From Sulfurovum sp. (GTDB lineage: Bacteria; Campylobacterota; Campylobacteria; Campylobacterales; Sulfurovaceae): DNA of 42,215 bases. Made by a program: the position numbers and the translations under genes. The notes under the pieces were generated by a model that searched no databases, was not told where the DNA came from, and was given only the letters and a program-made list of their open reading frames with translations. Positions 7,420 to 16,917 of the stretch are shown here, in pieces. The stretch is from assembly GCA_020721345.1 (NCBI GenBank), contig DYMX01000011.1, positions 1 through 42,215 of the forward strand, in the 5' to 3' direction. The first letter of the stretch is position 1. Each line of letters begins with the position of its first letter.

Positions 7420-7919
7420 ACTATGCCTCATCTGCGGGGTTGCCTATAGCGCTCACTACTGTAGATAAACTTGTAAACTGGGGAAGATCAAATTCGCTTT
7501 GGCCATTAACTTATGGACTAGCCTGTTGCGCTATTGAGATGATGGCAAGTGGAGCTAGTAGATTTGACTTTGATAGATTCGGTACTATTTTTAGAGCGTC
7601 TCCAAGGCAAGCCGATGTTATGATCCTTGCCGGAACATTGTCAAAAAAACATGCTGAGTTCACAAGAAGACTTTATGACCAAATGGCAGAGCCAAAGTGG
7701 GTTATATCTATGGGAAGCTGCGCAAATACCGGCGGTATGTTCAATACTTATGCTACCGTTCAAGGAGTCGACAGGATCGTTCCGGTTGATATTTATCTGC
7801 CTGGATGCGCCCCAAGACCTGAAACACTCCAATATGCACTTATGATGCTCCAAAAGAAGATCCGTAGAGAATCTGCAAATATGAATAAAAATACAAAACA
7901 AAATCTAAGGTTGATATAA
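7401..7919 (+). CDS. nuoB: Complex I subunit NuoB, [4Fe-4S] N2
   Basis: NuoB binds cluster N2, the last cluster before quinone. The ATG at 7401 is chosen over 7380: AAGGAG lies 7 nt upstream, and the resulting 172-residue protein has the normal NuoB start. The four cluster ligands are visible as the tandem Cys pair in [10 protein letters not shown] (C42, C43), C107 in MGSCANTGG and C136 in LPGCAPRPE. The gene overlaps nuoA at its 5' end and nuoC at its 3' end (TAATG), consistent with tight cotranslation. Nothing unusual is seen in the protein. Confidence 0.96.
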   Translation: MAQHQVNYASSAGLPIALTTVDKLVNWGRSNSLWPLTYGLACCAIEMMASGASRFDFDRFGTIFRASPRQADVMILAGTLSKKHAEFTRRLYDQMAEPKWVISMGSCANTGGMFNTYATVQGVDRIVPVDIYLPGCAPRPETLQYALMMLQKKIRRESANMNKNTKQNLRLI

Positions 7920-8701
7920 TGAGAAAGTACACACCAAAAGATAATGTTCAAGCTAAATCATACTATACCGATAGATTTCATGTTACTCCAAGAGTACCAA
8001 GAAACGAAGTCCAGAGCGGCAGTCATTTTGCAGATGTTGTAAACAGTTTCAAAAAACTTGCGTACGAATCTTATGTAGAATTGGGACAACTTGTTATTCA
8101 TATCAAATCAAGCGATAATATAAAAGTTTTAGAGATATTAAGAGATAAATGCGGATATACTGTTTGTTCTGAGCTTAGCGCAGTTGATTATTTAGCGCGT
8201 GATGGTGAGTTTGAAGTTTTTTATCAAATGCTAAATATGAGCCAAGCCAAAAGAGTCAGAGTAGTTACAAGAATCAAAAAAGACGAAGCAATTGAAAGCG
8301 CGGCAAGTCTTTTTAAGTCGGCAAATTTTGCTGAACGTGAAATGTATGATATGTTTGGCATCGTGGCGAATAATCATCCATATTTGAAGCGAATACTTAT
8401 GCCTGATGATTGGGTTGGACATCCGCTTCTAAAAACATATCCGTTGCAAGGCGATGAAGCTGCAAGCTGGTATGAGGTGGATAAGATATTTGGAAAAGAA
8501 AATAGAGATGCAATCGGACCAGAAAACAGAGATCCTGCAAAAATAGACAGATACGATACGAAAAGATTTTCTAGAGTAGGTTATGAAGTTCCGTTCGGTA
8601 CAGATATAACCCAAGGCGAAAAAGAAAACGATATTGAGTACAGTAAAGCCCAGCTTGCTGATTATACAAAATCACAAAAACAGTTAGATAAAAGAAAGTA
8701 G
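7919..8701 (+). CDS. nuoC: Complex I subunit NuoC
   Basis: NuoC is the 30-kDa hydrophilic subunit that packs against NuoD near the quinone site. The core includes SELSAVDYLARDGEFEVFYQMLNM (around residues 82-105), the SAASLFKSANFAEREMYDMFGIV motif (about 125-147) and a PDDWVGHPLLKTYPLQG segment (about 162-178), all standard for the family. The protein has about 45 extra residues at the N-terminus before the core and a charged C-terminal tail, giving 260 residues. NuoC and NuoD are separate genes here, unlike the fused NuoCD of enterobacteria. The start codon overlaps the nuoB stop. Confidence 0.94.
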   Translation: MRKYTPKDNVQAKSYYTDRFHVTPRVPRNEVQSGSHFADVVNSFKKLAYESYVELGQLVIHIKSSDNIKVLEILRDKCGYTVCSELSAVDYLARDGEFEVFYQMLNMSQAKRVRVVTRIKKDEAIESAASLFKSANFAEREMYDMFGIVANNHPYLKRILMPDDWVGHPLLKTYPLQGDEAASWYEVDKIFGKENRDAIGPENRDPAKIDRYDTKRFSRVGYEVPFGTDITQGEKENDIEYSKAQLADYTKSQKQLDKRK

Positions 8702-8714
8702 AGGGTAGACAGTC

Positions 8715-9944
8715 ATGCAACAAACCAATAAATTAACCCCATTTTTTGAAAACCTAAATTTTGAGAGAAGTGATAATATGATGGTTATCAACTTCGGTCC
8801 TCAACATCCATCGGCTCACGGACAGCTTAGACTTGTGCTTGAGCTTGACGGAGAAAAGGTGACAAAAGCATATCCTGATATCGGATATCTTCACCGCGGT
8901 ATCGAAAAAATGGCAGAAAATATGACATATAACGAGTTCTTGCCTACAACAGATAGACTTGACTATATAGCATCTACTTCAAACAACTATGCTTACGCGC
9001 ATGCAGTTGAGAAACTTTTAGAGCTTGAAATACCTGAGCGCGCGCAAGTTATCAGAACAATGCTTCTAGAAGTTAACCGTATCATATCTCACTTGTTTTT
9101 CTTGGCAACTCACGCGCTTGATGTTGGAGCAATGTCGTTATTTTTATACGCATTTAGAGAAAGAGAATTCGGTATGGATCTAATGGAAGAGTATTGCGGG
9201 GCTAGGCTTACGCACTCTGCCGTTAGAATCGGGGGAGTTCCTCTTGATTTGCCTAAAGACTGGACTCGCGAGCTTCTCAAATGGTGCGATACCGTTGAGC
9301 ATGAGCTTGCCAATACTTATGAGATGCTGTTAAACGAGAATAGAATTTGGAAAATGAGACTTGAGGACGTCGGTGTTATCTCGGCCGAGGAGGCGCAAAG
9401 CTGGGGGTGCAGCGGTCCTATGCTAAGAGGTTCAGGCGTACAGTATGACATAAGAAAAGAAGAGCCTTATGAACTTTACGGTGAGCTTGAGTTTGATATA
9501 CCGGTAAGCGATAGATGCGACAGTTACGGAAGATATAGATTATATATGGAAGAGATGAAAGAGTCTATTAAGATACTAAGACAGCTTGTTCCGCTCTATG
9601 ACAGATCGGCGCCACAGCTTATGGCGCATGCGCCGCAATACATCTCTGCTCCTAAAGAAGAGATAATGACGCAGAACTATGCTTTAATGCAGCATTTCGT
9701 TCTTGTAACACAAGGCATGAGACCGCCGGTTGGAGAGGTTTACGCCCCAACTGAATCTCCAAAAGGCGAACTTGGTTTTTATATAAAAAGCGAAGGTGAG
9801 CCGTATGCTTATAGATTAAAATGCAGAGCGCCAAGTTTCTTCCATACAGGACTTCTTCAAGAGATCTTGGTAGGCACTTATATAGCTGATGTAGTTACTA
9901 TCATTGGTAGTACAAATATAGTTTTCGGCGAAGTTGATAGGTAA
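8715..9944 (+). CDS. nuoD: Complex I subunit NuoD
   Basis: NuoD is the 49-kDa subunit, related to the large subunit of NiFe hydrogenases, and forms much of the quinone-binding pocket. At 409 residues it has the usual length. The first core motif [22 protein letters not shown] includes the His-containing loop that contacts quinone. [38 protein letters not shown] and [10 protein letters not shown] follow in order, and the C-terminus ends with the conserved VFGEVDR. An upstream GAGGGTAG-type ribosome-binding site lies in the 13-nt gap after nuoC. No anomalies were seen. Confidence 0.96.
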   Translation: MQQTNKLTPFFENLNFERSDNMMVINFGPQHPSAHGQLRLVLELDGEKVTKAYPDIGYLHRGIEKMAENMTYNEFLPTTDRLDYIASTSNNYAYAHAVEKLLELEIPERAQVIRTMLLEVNRIISHLFFLATHALDVGAMSLFLYAFREREFGMDLMEEYCGARLTHSAVRIGGVPLDLPKDWTRELLKWCDTVEHELANTYEMLLNENRIWKMRLEDVGVISAEEAQSWGCSGPMLRGSGVQYDIRKEEPYELYGELEFDIPVSDRCDSYGRYRLYMEEMKESIKILRQLVPLYDRSAPQLMAHAPQYISAPKEEIMTQNYALMQHFVLVTQGMRPPVGEVYAPTESPKGELGFYIKSEGEPYAYRLKCRAPSFFHTGLLQEILVGTYIADVVTIIGSTNIVFGEVDR

Positions 9945-9954
9945 GGGAGAGAGA

Positions 9955-10185
9955 ATGAAAAGATATGATCTAAGACATCTAAAAGATGATTTTTATGACA
10001 AAATGCTAACCCTTATCAAAGGTGACCTAAAAAACAATGAAGTTGGAATCTTTCTTTTTGAAATAGGCGATTTCAGCCATATTCAAAAGAGCGCCGATGT
10101 TGTCAAAGAAGCAGGGCATGAGCTTTTGAATTCACTTAAATTCAATGAAGCGGATTGGACTATAGTCGTTAGGAAAAAAGGCTAA
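9955..10185 (+). CDS. Small complex I-associated protein in the NuoE position (HP1264/Cj1575-like)
   Basis: The ORF track begins at 9934, but the ATG at 9955 fits better: GGGAGAGAG lies just upstream, and the product is then 76 residues (MKRYDLRHLKDDFYDKML...). Canonical NuoE is about 160 residues with four cysteines binding [2Fe-2S] N1a. This protein has no cysteine at all, so it cannot carry that cluster. Its position between nuoD and the next gene, and its size, match the small proteins that replace NuoE in Helicobacter and Campylobacter. In those organisms the complex is thought to accept electrons from flavodoxin or another donor instead of NADH. Its biochemical role is unknown. Confidence 0.75.
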   Translation: MKRYDLRHLKDDFYDKMLTLIKGDLKNNEVGIFLFEIGDFSHIQKSADVVKEAGHELLNSLKFNEADWTIVVRKKG

Positions 10186-10187
10186 TA

Positions 10188-12197
10188 ATGGCTAATGTAT
10201 TTTTCTCTACTTGGCAAGGCGAACTAATAGACAACAGAAACAAAAAAGAAGATGAATTGCAGGCAAGCGCATTTTCTTTGCCTGAAAATTATACATCGGA
10301 CAAGTCTTCAAAAGCTTTTATAGGCTGGGATGGCGTAGCGTTATTTGATAAAGATGTTGATGTTGTAAGACTTGCTATGGAATATGCGGCACAGTATCAA
10401 ATCTATTCGGAAGCTTGCGGCAGATGCACACCCGGTAGATGGGGTGGACGAATATTGTATGATCTGCTTGACAAAATAGCAAGAGGAGAAGGAAGTCATG
10501 ATGATATTGCTCATCTAAAAGAGGTTAGCAGCACTATGATGATTACATCAAAATGCGAGATCGGCAAAACAGTACCAAAACCTATACTGGATTTAATGGA
10601 GCATTTTGCGGCCGATTTTAATGATTTGATAGATAACCAAAAAGCATCGCGCCATTATAATGAAGAGATCAACTATATAGCCAAAGTAACTGCCCCATGT
10701 ACCGATATGTGTCCATCTCATGTTGATATACCTGCTTACATAGAAGGTGTTAGGGATATGCAGTTTAGCGAATCTTTGGGTGCGACGAGACAAACTATGC
10801 CTTTAGCGCATACTTGCGGCAGAGTTTGTCCTCATCCATGCGAGGATGCATGCAGAAGAGCAAATTTGGACAGCCCGATTTCTATTATGGAGCTTAAGAG
10901 ACTTGGCGCTGATTATGAAACAGATCACGGGCTTCCATGGCAACACCCTTTTGAGCCAAAAGAGCCGAAAAATGACGGTAAGAAAGTTGCCATCATAGGA
11001 GCCGGTCCTGCAGGACTGACGGCGGCTTATTATTTGGCGCTTGAAGGGATACAGGTAGATATTTTTGAAGAGCTGCCTGTTCTTGGCGGAGAAGTTGCAG
11101 TGGGTGTTCCGCAGTATCGTATGCCTATAGAGAAGTACAATAAAGATATAGTGCTTGTAACTTCTATGCCGACGGTAAATGTTATTACAAACCATCGTGT
11201 TGATGCGGCACGACTCAAAGAGATAGATAGCGAGTACGATGCAACGCTTCTTGCTTTTGGAACAAGACTTTCTAAAAAAATAGGCGCTGCTAACGAAAAA
11301 ATGGATATGGGCGGATATTGGGGCGCTATAGCGATGCTTGACAAAGTAAATCTATGGCATAAATATAGCACAGGAAGCCCTGCAAGCAATGAGCTTAAAG
11401 ATAAGGTTGTTGTATGTGTAGGTGGTGGATTTACCTCGATGGACGTTGTTAGATGTTCTATCAGAGAAGGCGCTTCAAGAGTTGTTATGCTTTATAGAAG
11501 AGATGAAAAAACCATCATAGGCAATACAACATATGAAGAGTATCATGAAGCAGTAGAAGAAGGCGTTGAGTTTATATTTCACTCTGCAATCGAAGAGATT
11601 TTTGATGATGGAAAGAATATCACTAAACTAAAGATCAACCAATATGAGCTTGTTCCTGATCCAAATGGAGGAAGGGCCCAGCTTGTAAAAAGAGAAGACG
11701 GTGATTTTGAAATGGAGTGTGATTATCTAATTCCTGCAGTTTCTCAATCTGCCGATCTTCAACTATTGCCTGCCGAATGGGAGCTTGCTCTTACATCATG
11801 GGAAACCTTGCTCACAAACGGGAAAGATTATATGACAAGCCGCCCTGGACTTTTTGCTGCAGGAGACTGTGAATATGGACCAATGACCATAGTAAATGCA
11901 GTCGGTCAAGCAAAAAGAGCCGCATCCGTTATATCAAAATATATCTATGACGGAAAAGTTTCACTAAGCGATGATGAGATCATGGAAGATCATCTTAAAA
12001 AACTAAAAGTTTATAATAAAAAAGAGAAGATCACAGGCTGGATGCCTGGACTTCCAAGGGTTGTTAGTCAAAAACTTGAAGTAGACGAGAGAAAAGATAA
12101 TAATAAAGAGGTAAATATGGGCTTTACCGGCGAAGAAGCCGTAGATGAAGCGCAAAGATGTATGAGATGTTATTATATTTCAATGGTGGCGGTGTAG
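10188..12197 (+). CDS. NuoF C-terminal domain fused to GltD-like FAD/NAD(P)H oxidoreductase
   Basis: This 669-residue protein replaces NuoF. Residues about 45-145 resemble the NuoF C-terminal N3 cluster domain (EACGRCTPGRWGG, then SKCEIGKT), with Cys 77, 80 and 123. The usual third Cys of CGxCxPC is Gly83. The NuoF FMN/NADH domain is absent. Residues about 165-225 have the GltD-type double cluster motif (CTDMCPSHVDIPAYI; TCGRVCPHPCEDAC). Then come a FAD-binding VAIIGAGPAGLTAA (around 267-280), a second nucleotide-binding VVCVGGGFTSMD (about 408-419), the FAD-contacting AGDCEYGP and a C-terminal CMRC pair. It probably feeds electrons into the NuoG proteins from NAD(P)H or a ferredoxin-like carrier; the direction and partner are inferred. 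It begins 2 nt after the previous gene and ends 1 nt before nuoG1. Confidence 0.88.
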   Translation: MANVFFSTWQGELIDNRNKKEDELQASAFSLPENYTSDKSSKAFIGWDGVALFDKDVDVVRLAMEYAAQYQIYSEACGRCTPGRWGGRILYDLLDKIARGEGSHDDIAHLKEVSSTMMITSKCEIGKTVPKPILDLMEHFAADFNDLIDNQKASRHYNEEINYIAKVTAPCTDMCPSHVDIPAYIEGVRDMQFSESLGATRQTMPLAHTCGRVCPHPCEDACRRANLDSPISIMELKRLGADYETDHGLPWQHPFEPKEPKNDGKKVAIIGAGPAGLTAAYYLALEGIQVDIFEELPVLGGEVAVGVPQYRMPIEKYNKDIVLVTSMPTVNVITNHRVDAARLKEIDSEYDATLLAFGTRLSKKIGAANEKMDMGGYWGAIAMLDKVNLWHKYSTGSPASNELKDKVVVCVGGGFTSMDVVRCSIREGASRVVMLYRRDEKTIIGNTTYEEYHEAVEEGVEFIFHSAIEEIFDDGKNITKLKINQYELVPDPNGGRAQLVKREDGDFEMECDYLIPAVSQSADLQLLPAEWELALTSWETLLTNGKDYMTSRPGLFAAGDCEYGPMTIVNAVGQAKRAASVISKYIYDGKVSLSDDEIMEDHLKKLKVYNKKEKITGWMPGLPRVVSQKLEVDERKDNNKEVNMGFTGEEAVDEAQRCMRCYYISMVAV

Positions 12198-12198
12198 C

Positions 12199-14442
12199 AT
12201 GAGCATACAAAGACAAGAAAAAAAACCCGTAACTATTACGATCGACGGCAAAGAGTGCATGGGAAGTCAAGGTGAGACGATCTTGAAAATCGCAAGAGCA
12301 AACGGTATATATATTCCTACGATGTGCTATCTTAGTAAAGTTGAGCCGATAGCAAGCTGCCGTATGTGTGTCGTGGAAGTAGAGGGAGTTGAAGGCATGA
12401 TTCTTTCATGCCAAGAAAAAGCAGTAGATGGAGCAGTTGTTAAAACAAGCTCAAAAGATCTTTATACCCAAAGACAAAATATAATGAAGCTCTATAATGT
12501 AAATCACCCGCTAGAGTGTGGTGTTTGCGATAAGAGCGGAGAGTGTGATCTGCAAAACAAAACATTGGAATTCGGCATCTCCCAGCAAAGCTTTACAACA
12601 AGAGAATCCCATAAAAAAGTTGAGAACTGGGGATATGTTTCATATGATCCGGCACTTTGCATAATGTGTGAAAAGTGTGTTAGAGTGTCAAATGAGATAA
12701 CCGGAAATGAAGCGTTAAGCATAAGTGTCGGCGGATATAAATCAACAATAGTAAACAGTAAAAATTTCACTTGCGCATCTTTGGGTGAAAGTGCTGCTGT
12801 TTGTCCTGTGGGTGCACTTGTAAATAGTGATTTCAAATACACTTCGAATGCATGGGAGCTAAAGCGTATTCCGGCGAGTTGCGCACATTGCAGCAGTGTA
12901 TGTTCGCTTAACTATGAAGTTAAAAATGACAAAATATACAGAGTTACCAATAATTTTGAATTTAGTTCGCTTTGCGGGGCGGGCAGATTTGGATTTGATT
13001 TTGAAAATAGAAATGCCGTAAAAGATTTTGAGATATTCAGGGAAGCTGTAAGCGCATTTAAAAGAGCAGATACTGTTCGTTTTTCTGCTGTAATAACAAA
13101 CGAAGAGGCTTTGATATTGCAAAAACTCAAGGACAAATACAAATATAAACTTGTTTGCGATGAGGCTTATGGTTATCAACAATTCCTAAAAGCATACGGA
13201 AGTATCACGGGAGAGACACTTTATAGCGGAGATTTGAATTCTATAAAAGAGTCAAGCGCTGTGATAGTATTTGGCAGCAGAATAAATGATGACAATCCTA
13301 TGGTTAAATACCATATAACAATGGCAAGTAAAAGAAATAGAGCAAGAGTTGCGTATCTTCACCCTATAGAAGATAGCAATATCGGCAATATCGTAACACA
13401 GTTTATCAAATATGAAGCCGGAAGCGAAGAGGGTGTTGCTGCATTGCTTGCAAATACACTTTTAAGCAGCCGTGAGATATCACCGGAGTTAAAAAGCTTT
13501 TTAGATAACCTTGATATAGGCAATCTAAGCGCAGAGAGCAGTGTTGGCGAAGAAGAGCTTACGGCTCTTTTGAAATCTATTGACAAGAAAGATAGGTTGA
13601 CTTTTGTTGTCGGCAATGATATATATAACCACCCGAGAGCAAAAGAGATAGCCAAATTGCTCGGCGCTATAGATAAATACAGTGATTTCAGTTTCGTTAT
13701 TGTTCCTCCTGCCACAAATGCATTGGGAGTATCACTTATCTGTTCGCTTGATGAGAAAGCAGAGGGGTATACGGTAGGGTTTAATTCAAAAGGTAATTTT
13801 GAGCTTAGCAGTTTAGGAGGCGGAGATATGGATATGCCTGCGCTTAATCAACAAGAAGGAACATTGACAAATATCGATAAACGCGTTGTTCCTACAAATG
13901 TTGCGCTAAATTATAACGGATATGTTCTAAATGATATAGCAAATGAACTTGGGTTGAATGCTGAATATACTATCGATTATACTTCTGATCTGCCTGTAAA
14001 ATCCGGCTTCAGATCAGAAGTATTTGACGATCTGCCTTCATATTTTGATAACAGCGGATTTGAGCATAGAGGATATTTGCTGACCTCAAAGAGCATGAAA
14101 GCAGCGCAAGGCTTTGATGATATAGAAGAGTTGCCGACTTTTGACGGAGCGATAGTTTATAATTGTAATGAAAATATAAATATGAATATATTTACAAATG
14201 TTACAAAGGCATTTAAAAGTGATGTAGTTTACCTAAAGGGTTCACCTCAGTTTGCAAATATCGTTAAACTAAAAGATGGCGAAGAGATAATTTTTAGCGC
14301 CAATGGAACTAAATATAAAAGAGTGTTTAAGATCGATGAAAGTATGAAAGGCACTATAGCGCTTAATCCGACATTTGATATGGATTTGCATGCAAGTTTA
14401 AATAGTTCATATAGATTTAGTCATTTAAATAGGGAGCAGTAA
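12199..14442 (+). CDS. nuoG: Complex I subunit NuoG, paralogue 1
   Basis: NuoG is the large iron-sulfur subunit that carries electrons through the peripheral arm. The N-terminal [2Fe-2S] ligands are C43, C54, C57 and C71. Cluster N5 has H103, C107, C110 and C116 (HPLECGVCDKSGEC). N4 has C154, C157, C160 (CIMCEKC) and C202 (VCPVGAL). An N7-type set follows at C228, C231, C235 and C259. The remainder (about 270-700) is a molybdopterin-oxidoreductase-like domain with no sign of a bound cofactor, including the MDMPALNQQEGTLTN segment. It is directly followed by a second nuoG whose ATG overlaps its stop. Confidence 0.92.
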   Translation: MSIQRQEKKPVTITIDGKECMGSQGETILKIARANGIYIPTMCYLSKVEPIASCRMCVVEVEGVEGMILSCQEKAVDGAVVKTSSKDLYTQRQNIMKLYNVNHPLECGVCDKSGECDLQNKTLEFGISQQSFTTRESHKKVENWGYVSYDPALCIMCEKCVRVSNEITGNEALSISVGGYKSTIVNSKNFTCASLGESAAVCPVGALVNSDFKYTSNAWELKRIPASCAHCSSVCSLNYEVKNDKIYRVTNNFEFSSLCGAGRFGFDFENRNAVKDFEIFREAVSAFKRADTVRFSAVITNEEALILQKLKDKYKYKLVCDEAYGYQQFLKAYGSITGETLYSGDLNSIKESSAVIVFGSRINDDNPMVKYHITMASKRNRARVAYLHPIEDSNIGNIVTQFIKYEAGSEEGVAALLANTLLSSREISPELKSFLDNLDIGNLSAESSVGEEELTALLKSIDKKDRLTFVVGNDIYNHPRAKEIAKLLGAIDKYSDFSFVIVPPATNALGVSLICSLDEKAEGYTVGFNSKGNFELSSLGGGDMDMPALNQQEGTLTNIDKRVVPTNVALNYNGYVLNDIANELGLNAEYTIDYTSDLPVKSGFRSEVFDDLPSYFDNSGFEHRGYLLTSKSMKAAQGFDDIEELPTFDGAIVYNCNENINMNIFTNVTKAFKSDVVYLKGSPQFANIVKLKDGEEIIFSANGTKYKRVFKIDESMKGTIALNPTFDMDLHASLNSSYRFSHLNREQ

Positions 14443-16916
14443 TGGAAGAAATTGAAAATAACGGAATTGTATCATTGATAATTGACGGCAAGATATGTAC
14501 TGCAAAAGAGGGCGAATATATACTTAACGTAGCAAGAGCAAACAGTATATTTATACCCGCAATATGCTATCTTACCAGATGTTCGCCGACACTGGCTTGT
14601 CGTATATGTCTTGTTGAAGCCGACGGTAAAAGAGTGTATGCTTGTAACGCCAAAGTTAAAGATGGCATGAATGTTGTAGTAAGCAATGAAGAGATACTTG
14701 AAGAACGAAAAGCTATTATGCAAGTTTACGATGTAAATCATCCTCTTCAGTGTGGAGTTTGTGACCAGAGCGGTTCATGTGAACTTCAAAATTATACTTT
14801 AGAGATCGGTGTTGATGAGCAGCCATATAGAATTGCAGATGTGCAAAGAGAAAGCTCTAATTGGAGCAGTGTTCTTCATTATGATCCGGCTCTTTGTATA
14901 GTGTGCGAGAGATGTGTTACTGTATGTAAAGATATGATCGGTGACAGCGCTTTGACAACTGGTCCTAGAGGCGGCGAAGGTTTGGATAAAGAGCTAAAAG
15001 ACACTATGCCTAAAGATGCTTATTCTATGTGGAACAAGCTACAAAAATCTGTAATAGCGCCAAGCAACGAAACAGACCAAACCAATTGTAGTGATTGCGG
15101 TGAGTGTATCGCGGTTTGTCCTGTTGGCGCATTAGTAAGTAGAGACTTTGTCTATACTGCAAACTCTTGGGAGCTAACAAAAGTACCGGCAACTTGCGCG
15201 CATTGCAGCAGTGGATGTCAGATCTACTATGAAACAAAACCAACTAGCATTGCAAATAGATATGAAAAGATTTACCGCGTAACTAACGAGTGGAATTATG
15301 TATCTTTATGCGGAGCCGGACGATTTGGATATGATTTTGAAAATAGAACTGCCTCAAAAGATGCAAATGCACTTAAAGATGCGGTTGTTGCTATAAAAAA
15401 AGCAGATGCTATCAGATTTAATTCAGTTATTACAAATGAAGAAGCTCTCATGCTGCAAACGCTAAAAGAAAAGCTAGGTGTCAAACTAATAAATAATGAT
15501 GCAAAAGCATTTAAAGATTTTATGACCTATTTTGCAAATGCGAAAGGCTCAACCCTAAGTAACGGCAATATAAGAACAATGATGCAAGAGAGTGATTTTA
15601 TTATTTCAGTAGGCTCAGCTCTTAGAAACGATAATCCAAATGTTAGATATTTATTTAATAATATTCAAAAGTTAAATAAAGGGGCAGGATTATATTTTCA
15701 TCCGATCGGCGATAAGGTGATAGAAAATCTTGGCAAAAATGTTGCTTGCATTGAAAACAAGATAAATAGCGAAGAAGCCGTACTTTATTGGATACTTGAT
15801 AATTTTGCAGACAAAGAAAAATTGCCTGCAGAAGTAAAAGATTATTTAGCATCACTCTCAACTACCACGAAAAAAACTATAAGTGAAACTGTTATGGAAG
15901 ATGTTGTAGAGACGGTAGTAGATGAAGCGACTGGCGAGAGTAAAGAGGTTACAAAAAAAGTTCCTAAAAAAGTTGACAAAGAGATAGAGGTAAACAAAAG
16001 CAAACTTCTTGAAATATTTGGAGCTCCTAGTGATTTTGCCGATACCATAGAGAAATTCTTAGCAAAAAAAGAGAATTTTTCATTGGTTGTAGGCGAGGAT
16101 CTTTATTTTCATCCACGATCAAAAAATCTTGCGATCCTTGTGGCATTGATTGAAAGTACAACACCGTTTAACATCGCTATCATTCCTCCTAAAACAAATT
16201 CATTAGGAGTATCTTTGATCTGTGATCTTGATGATGAATGCAGCGGATATGTTATCGGTTACAACGAAGTAGGAGATTTCAGATTGAGCGCTTTAGGTGA
16301 CGGCGATCTTGATATGCCGGCAATGAACCAGCAGGAAGGAACATTGACAAATATGCACAAACGTGTAGTGCCTACAAATGCCGCGCTTAGCTATAATGGA
16401 TATATATTAAATGATATTCTAAATGAACTCGGCATGGGCGAAAGATTGACGATCGACTGGACAAAAGAGCTGCCCGTCAAAGAAGGTTTTGAAGCGCGAG
16501 AATTTGATAGTTTACCAAACGGTTACAATAATGACGGAAGCGAAAATAGAGGATATGGTTTAAAATCTCAAAAGGTTAAGGCTACAGAATCTTTACCTAA
16601 AGAGATAAGTTCAAACGAGATGAGCGCCGATGTAATGGCGTATAGATGCAATCCTCAAAGACAATTCAATGAGTTTACCGCAACTGCCCATCAAATATTT
16701 GAGCCATTCGCTCTATATGCAAGTGAAGAAAAAGCCAGTGAACTTGGCAGCAGGGTTGCGATCGATCTAGACGGCACGGAATTTGTTTTGGATGTTAAAA
16801 TCGATGACAGAATGAGCGGGGATATAGTAAAACTTCCTGATTTTAAACACTCTTTTGAGATTTACAAATTTTTTGGACAAAATAGATTTAAATCTATATC
16901 CATAAGAAAGGCATAA
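14442..16916 (+). CDS. nuoG: Complex I subunit NuoG, paralogue 2, with extra [4Fe-4S] site and linker insertion
   Basis: This 824-residue paralogue shares the NuoG1 plan: [2Fe-2S] C42/C53/C56/C68, N5 H100/C104/C107/C113 and N7-type C252/C255/C259/C290. The N4 region differs. It has two complete CxxCxxCxxxC motifs (152-155-158-162 and 216-219-222-226), enough for two [4Fe-4S] clusters in a ferredoxin-like arrangement as in [FeFe]-hydrogenase-type NuoG relatives, where NuoG1 has four ligands for one. Near residues 475-520 lies a low-complexity Lys/Val/Glu/Thr-rich insertion (VVETVVDEATGESKEVTKK) absent from NuoG1. The C-terminal domain again contains MDMPAMNQQEGTLTN. The tandem arrangement suggests duplication followed by divergence. 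Whether both sit in one complex cannot be told from sequence. Confidence 0.92.
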   Translation: MEEIENNGIVSLIIDGKICTAKEGEYILNVARANSIFIPAICYLTRCSPTLACRICLVEADGKRVYACNAKVKDGMNVVVSNEEILEERKAIMQVYDVNHPLQCGVCDQSGSCELQNYTLEIGVDEQPYRIADVQRESSNWSSVLHYDPALCIVCERCVTVCKDMIGDSALTTGPRGGEGLDKELKDTMPKDAYSMWNKLQKSVIAPSNETDQTNCSDCGECIAVCPVGALVSRDFVYTANSWELTKVPATCAHCSSGCQIYYETKPTSIANRYEKIYRVTNEWNYVSLCGAGRFGYDFENRTASKDANALKDAVVAIKKADAIRFNSVITNEEALMLQTLKEKLGVKLINNDAKAFKDFMTYFANAKGSTLSNGNIRTMMQESDFIISVGSALRNDNPNVRYLFNNIQKLNKGAGLYFHPIGDKVIENLGKNVACIENKINSEEAVLYWILDNFADKEKLPAEVKDYLASLSTTTKKTISETVMEDVVETVVDEATGESKEVTKKVPKKVDKEIEVNKSKLLEIFGAPSDFADTIEKFLAKKENFSLVVGEDLYFHPRSKNLAILVALIESTTPFNIAIIPPKTNSLGVSLICDLDDECSGYVIGYNEVGDFRLSALGDGDLDMPAMNQQEGTLTNMHKRVVPTNAALSYNGYILNDILNELGMGERLTIDWTKELPVKEGFEAREFDSLPNGYNNDGSENRGYGLKSQKVKATESLPKEISSNEMSADVMAYRCNPQRQFNEFTATAHQIFEPFALYASEEKASELGSRVAIDLDGTEFVLDVKIDDRMSGDIVKLPDFKHSFEIYKFFGQNRFKSISIRKA

Positions 16917-16917
16917 T

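Noticed and set aside
10803-11389. Overlapping minus-strand ORFs within the GltD-like gene
   Set aside because: Both are opposite a clearly conserved flavoprotein sequence, with no motifs of their own.
12199-16916. The two nuoG genes as one gene split by error
   Set aside because: Both contain the full set of N-terminal cluster motifs and the full C-terminal domain, so they are complete paralogues and not fragments.
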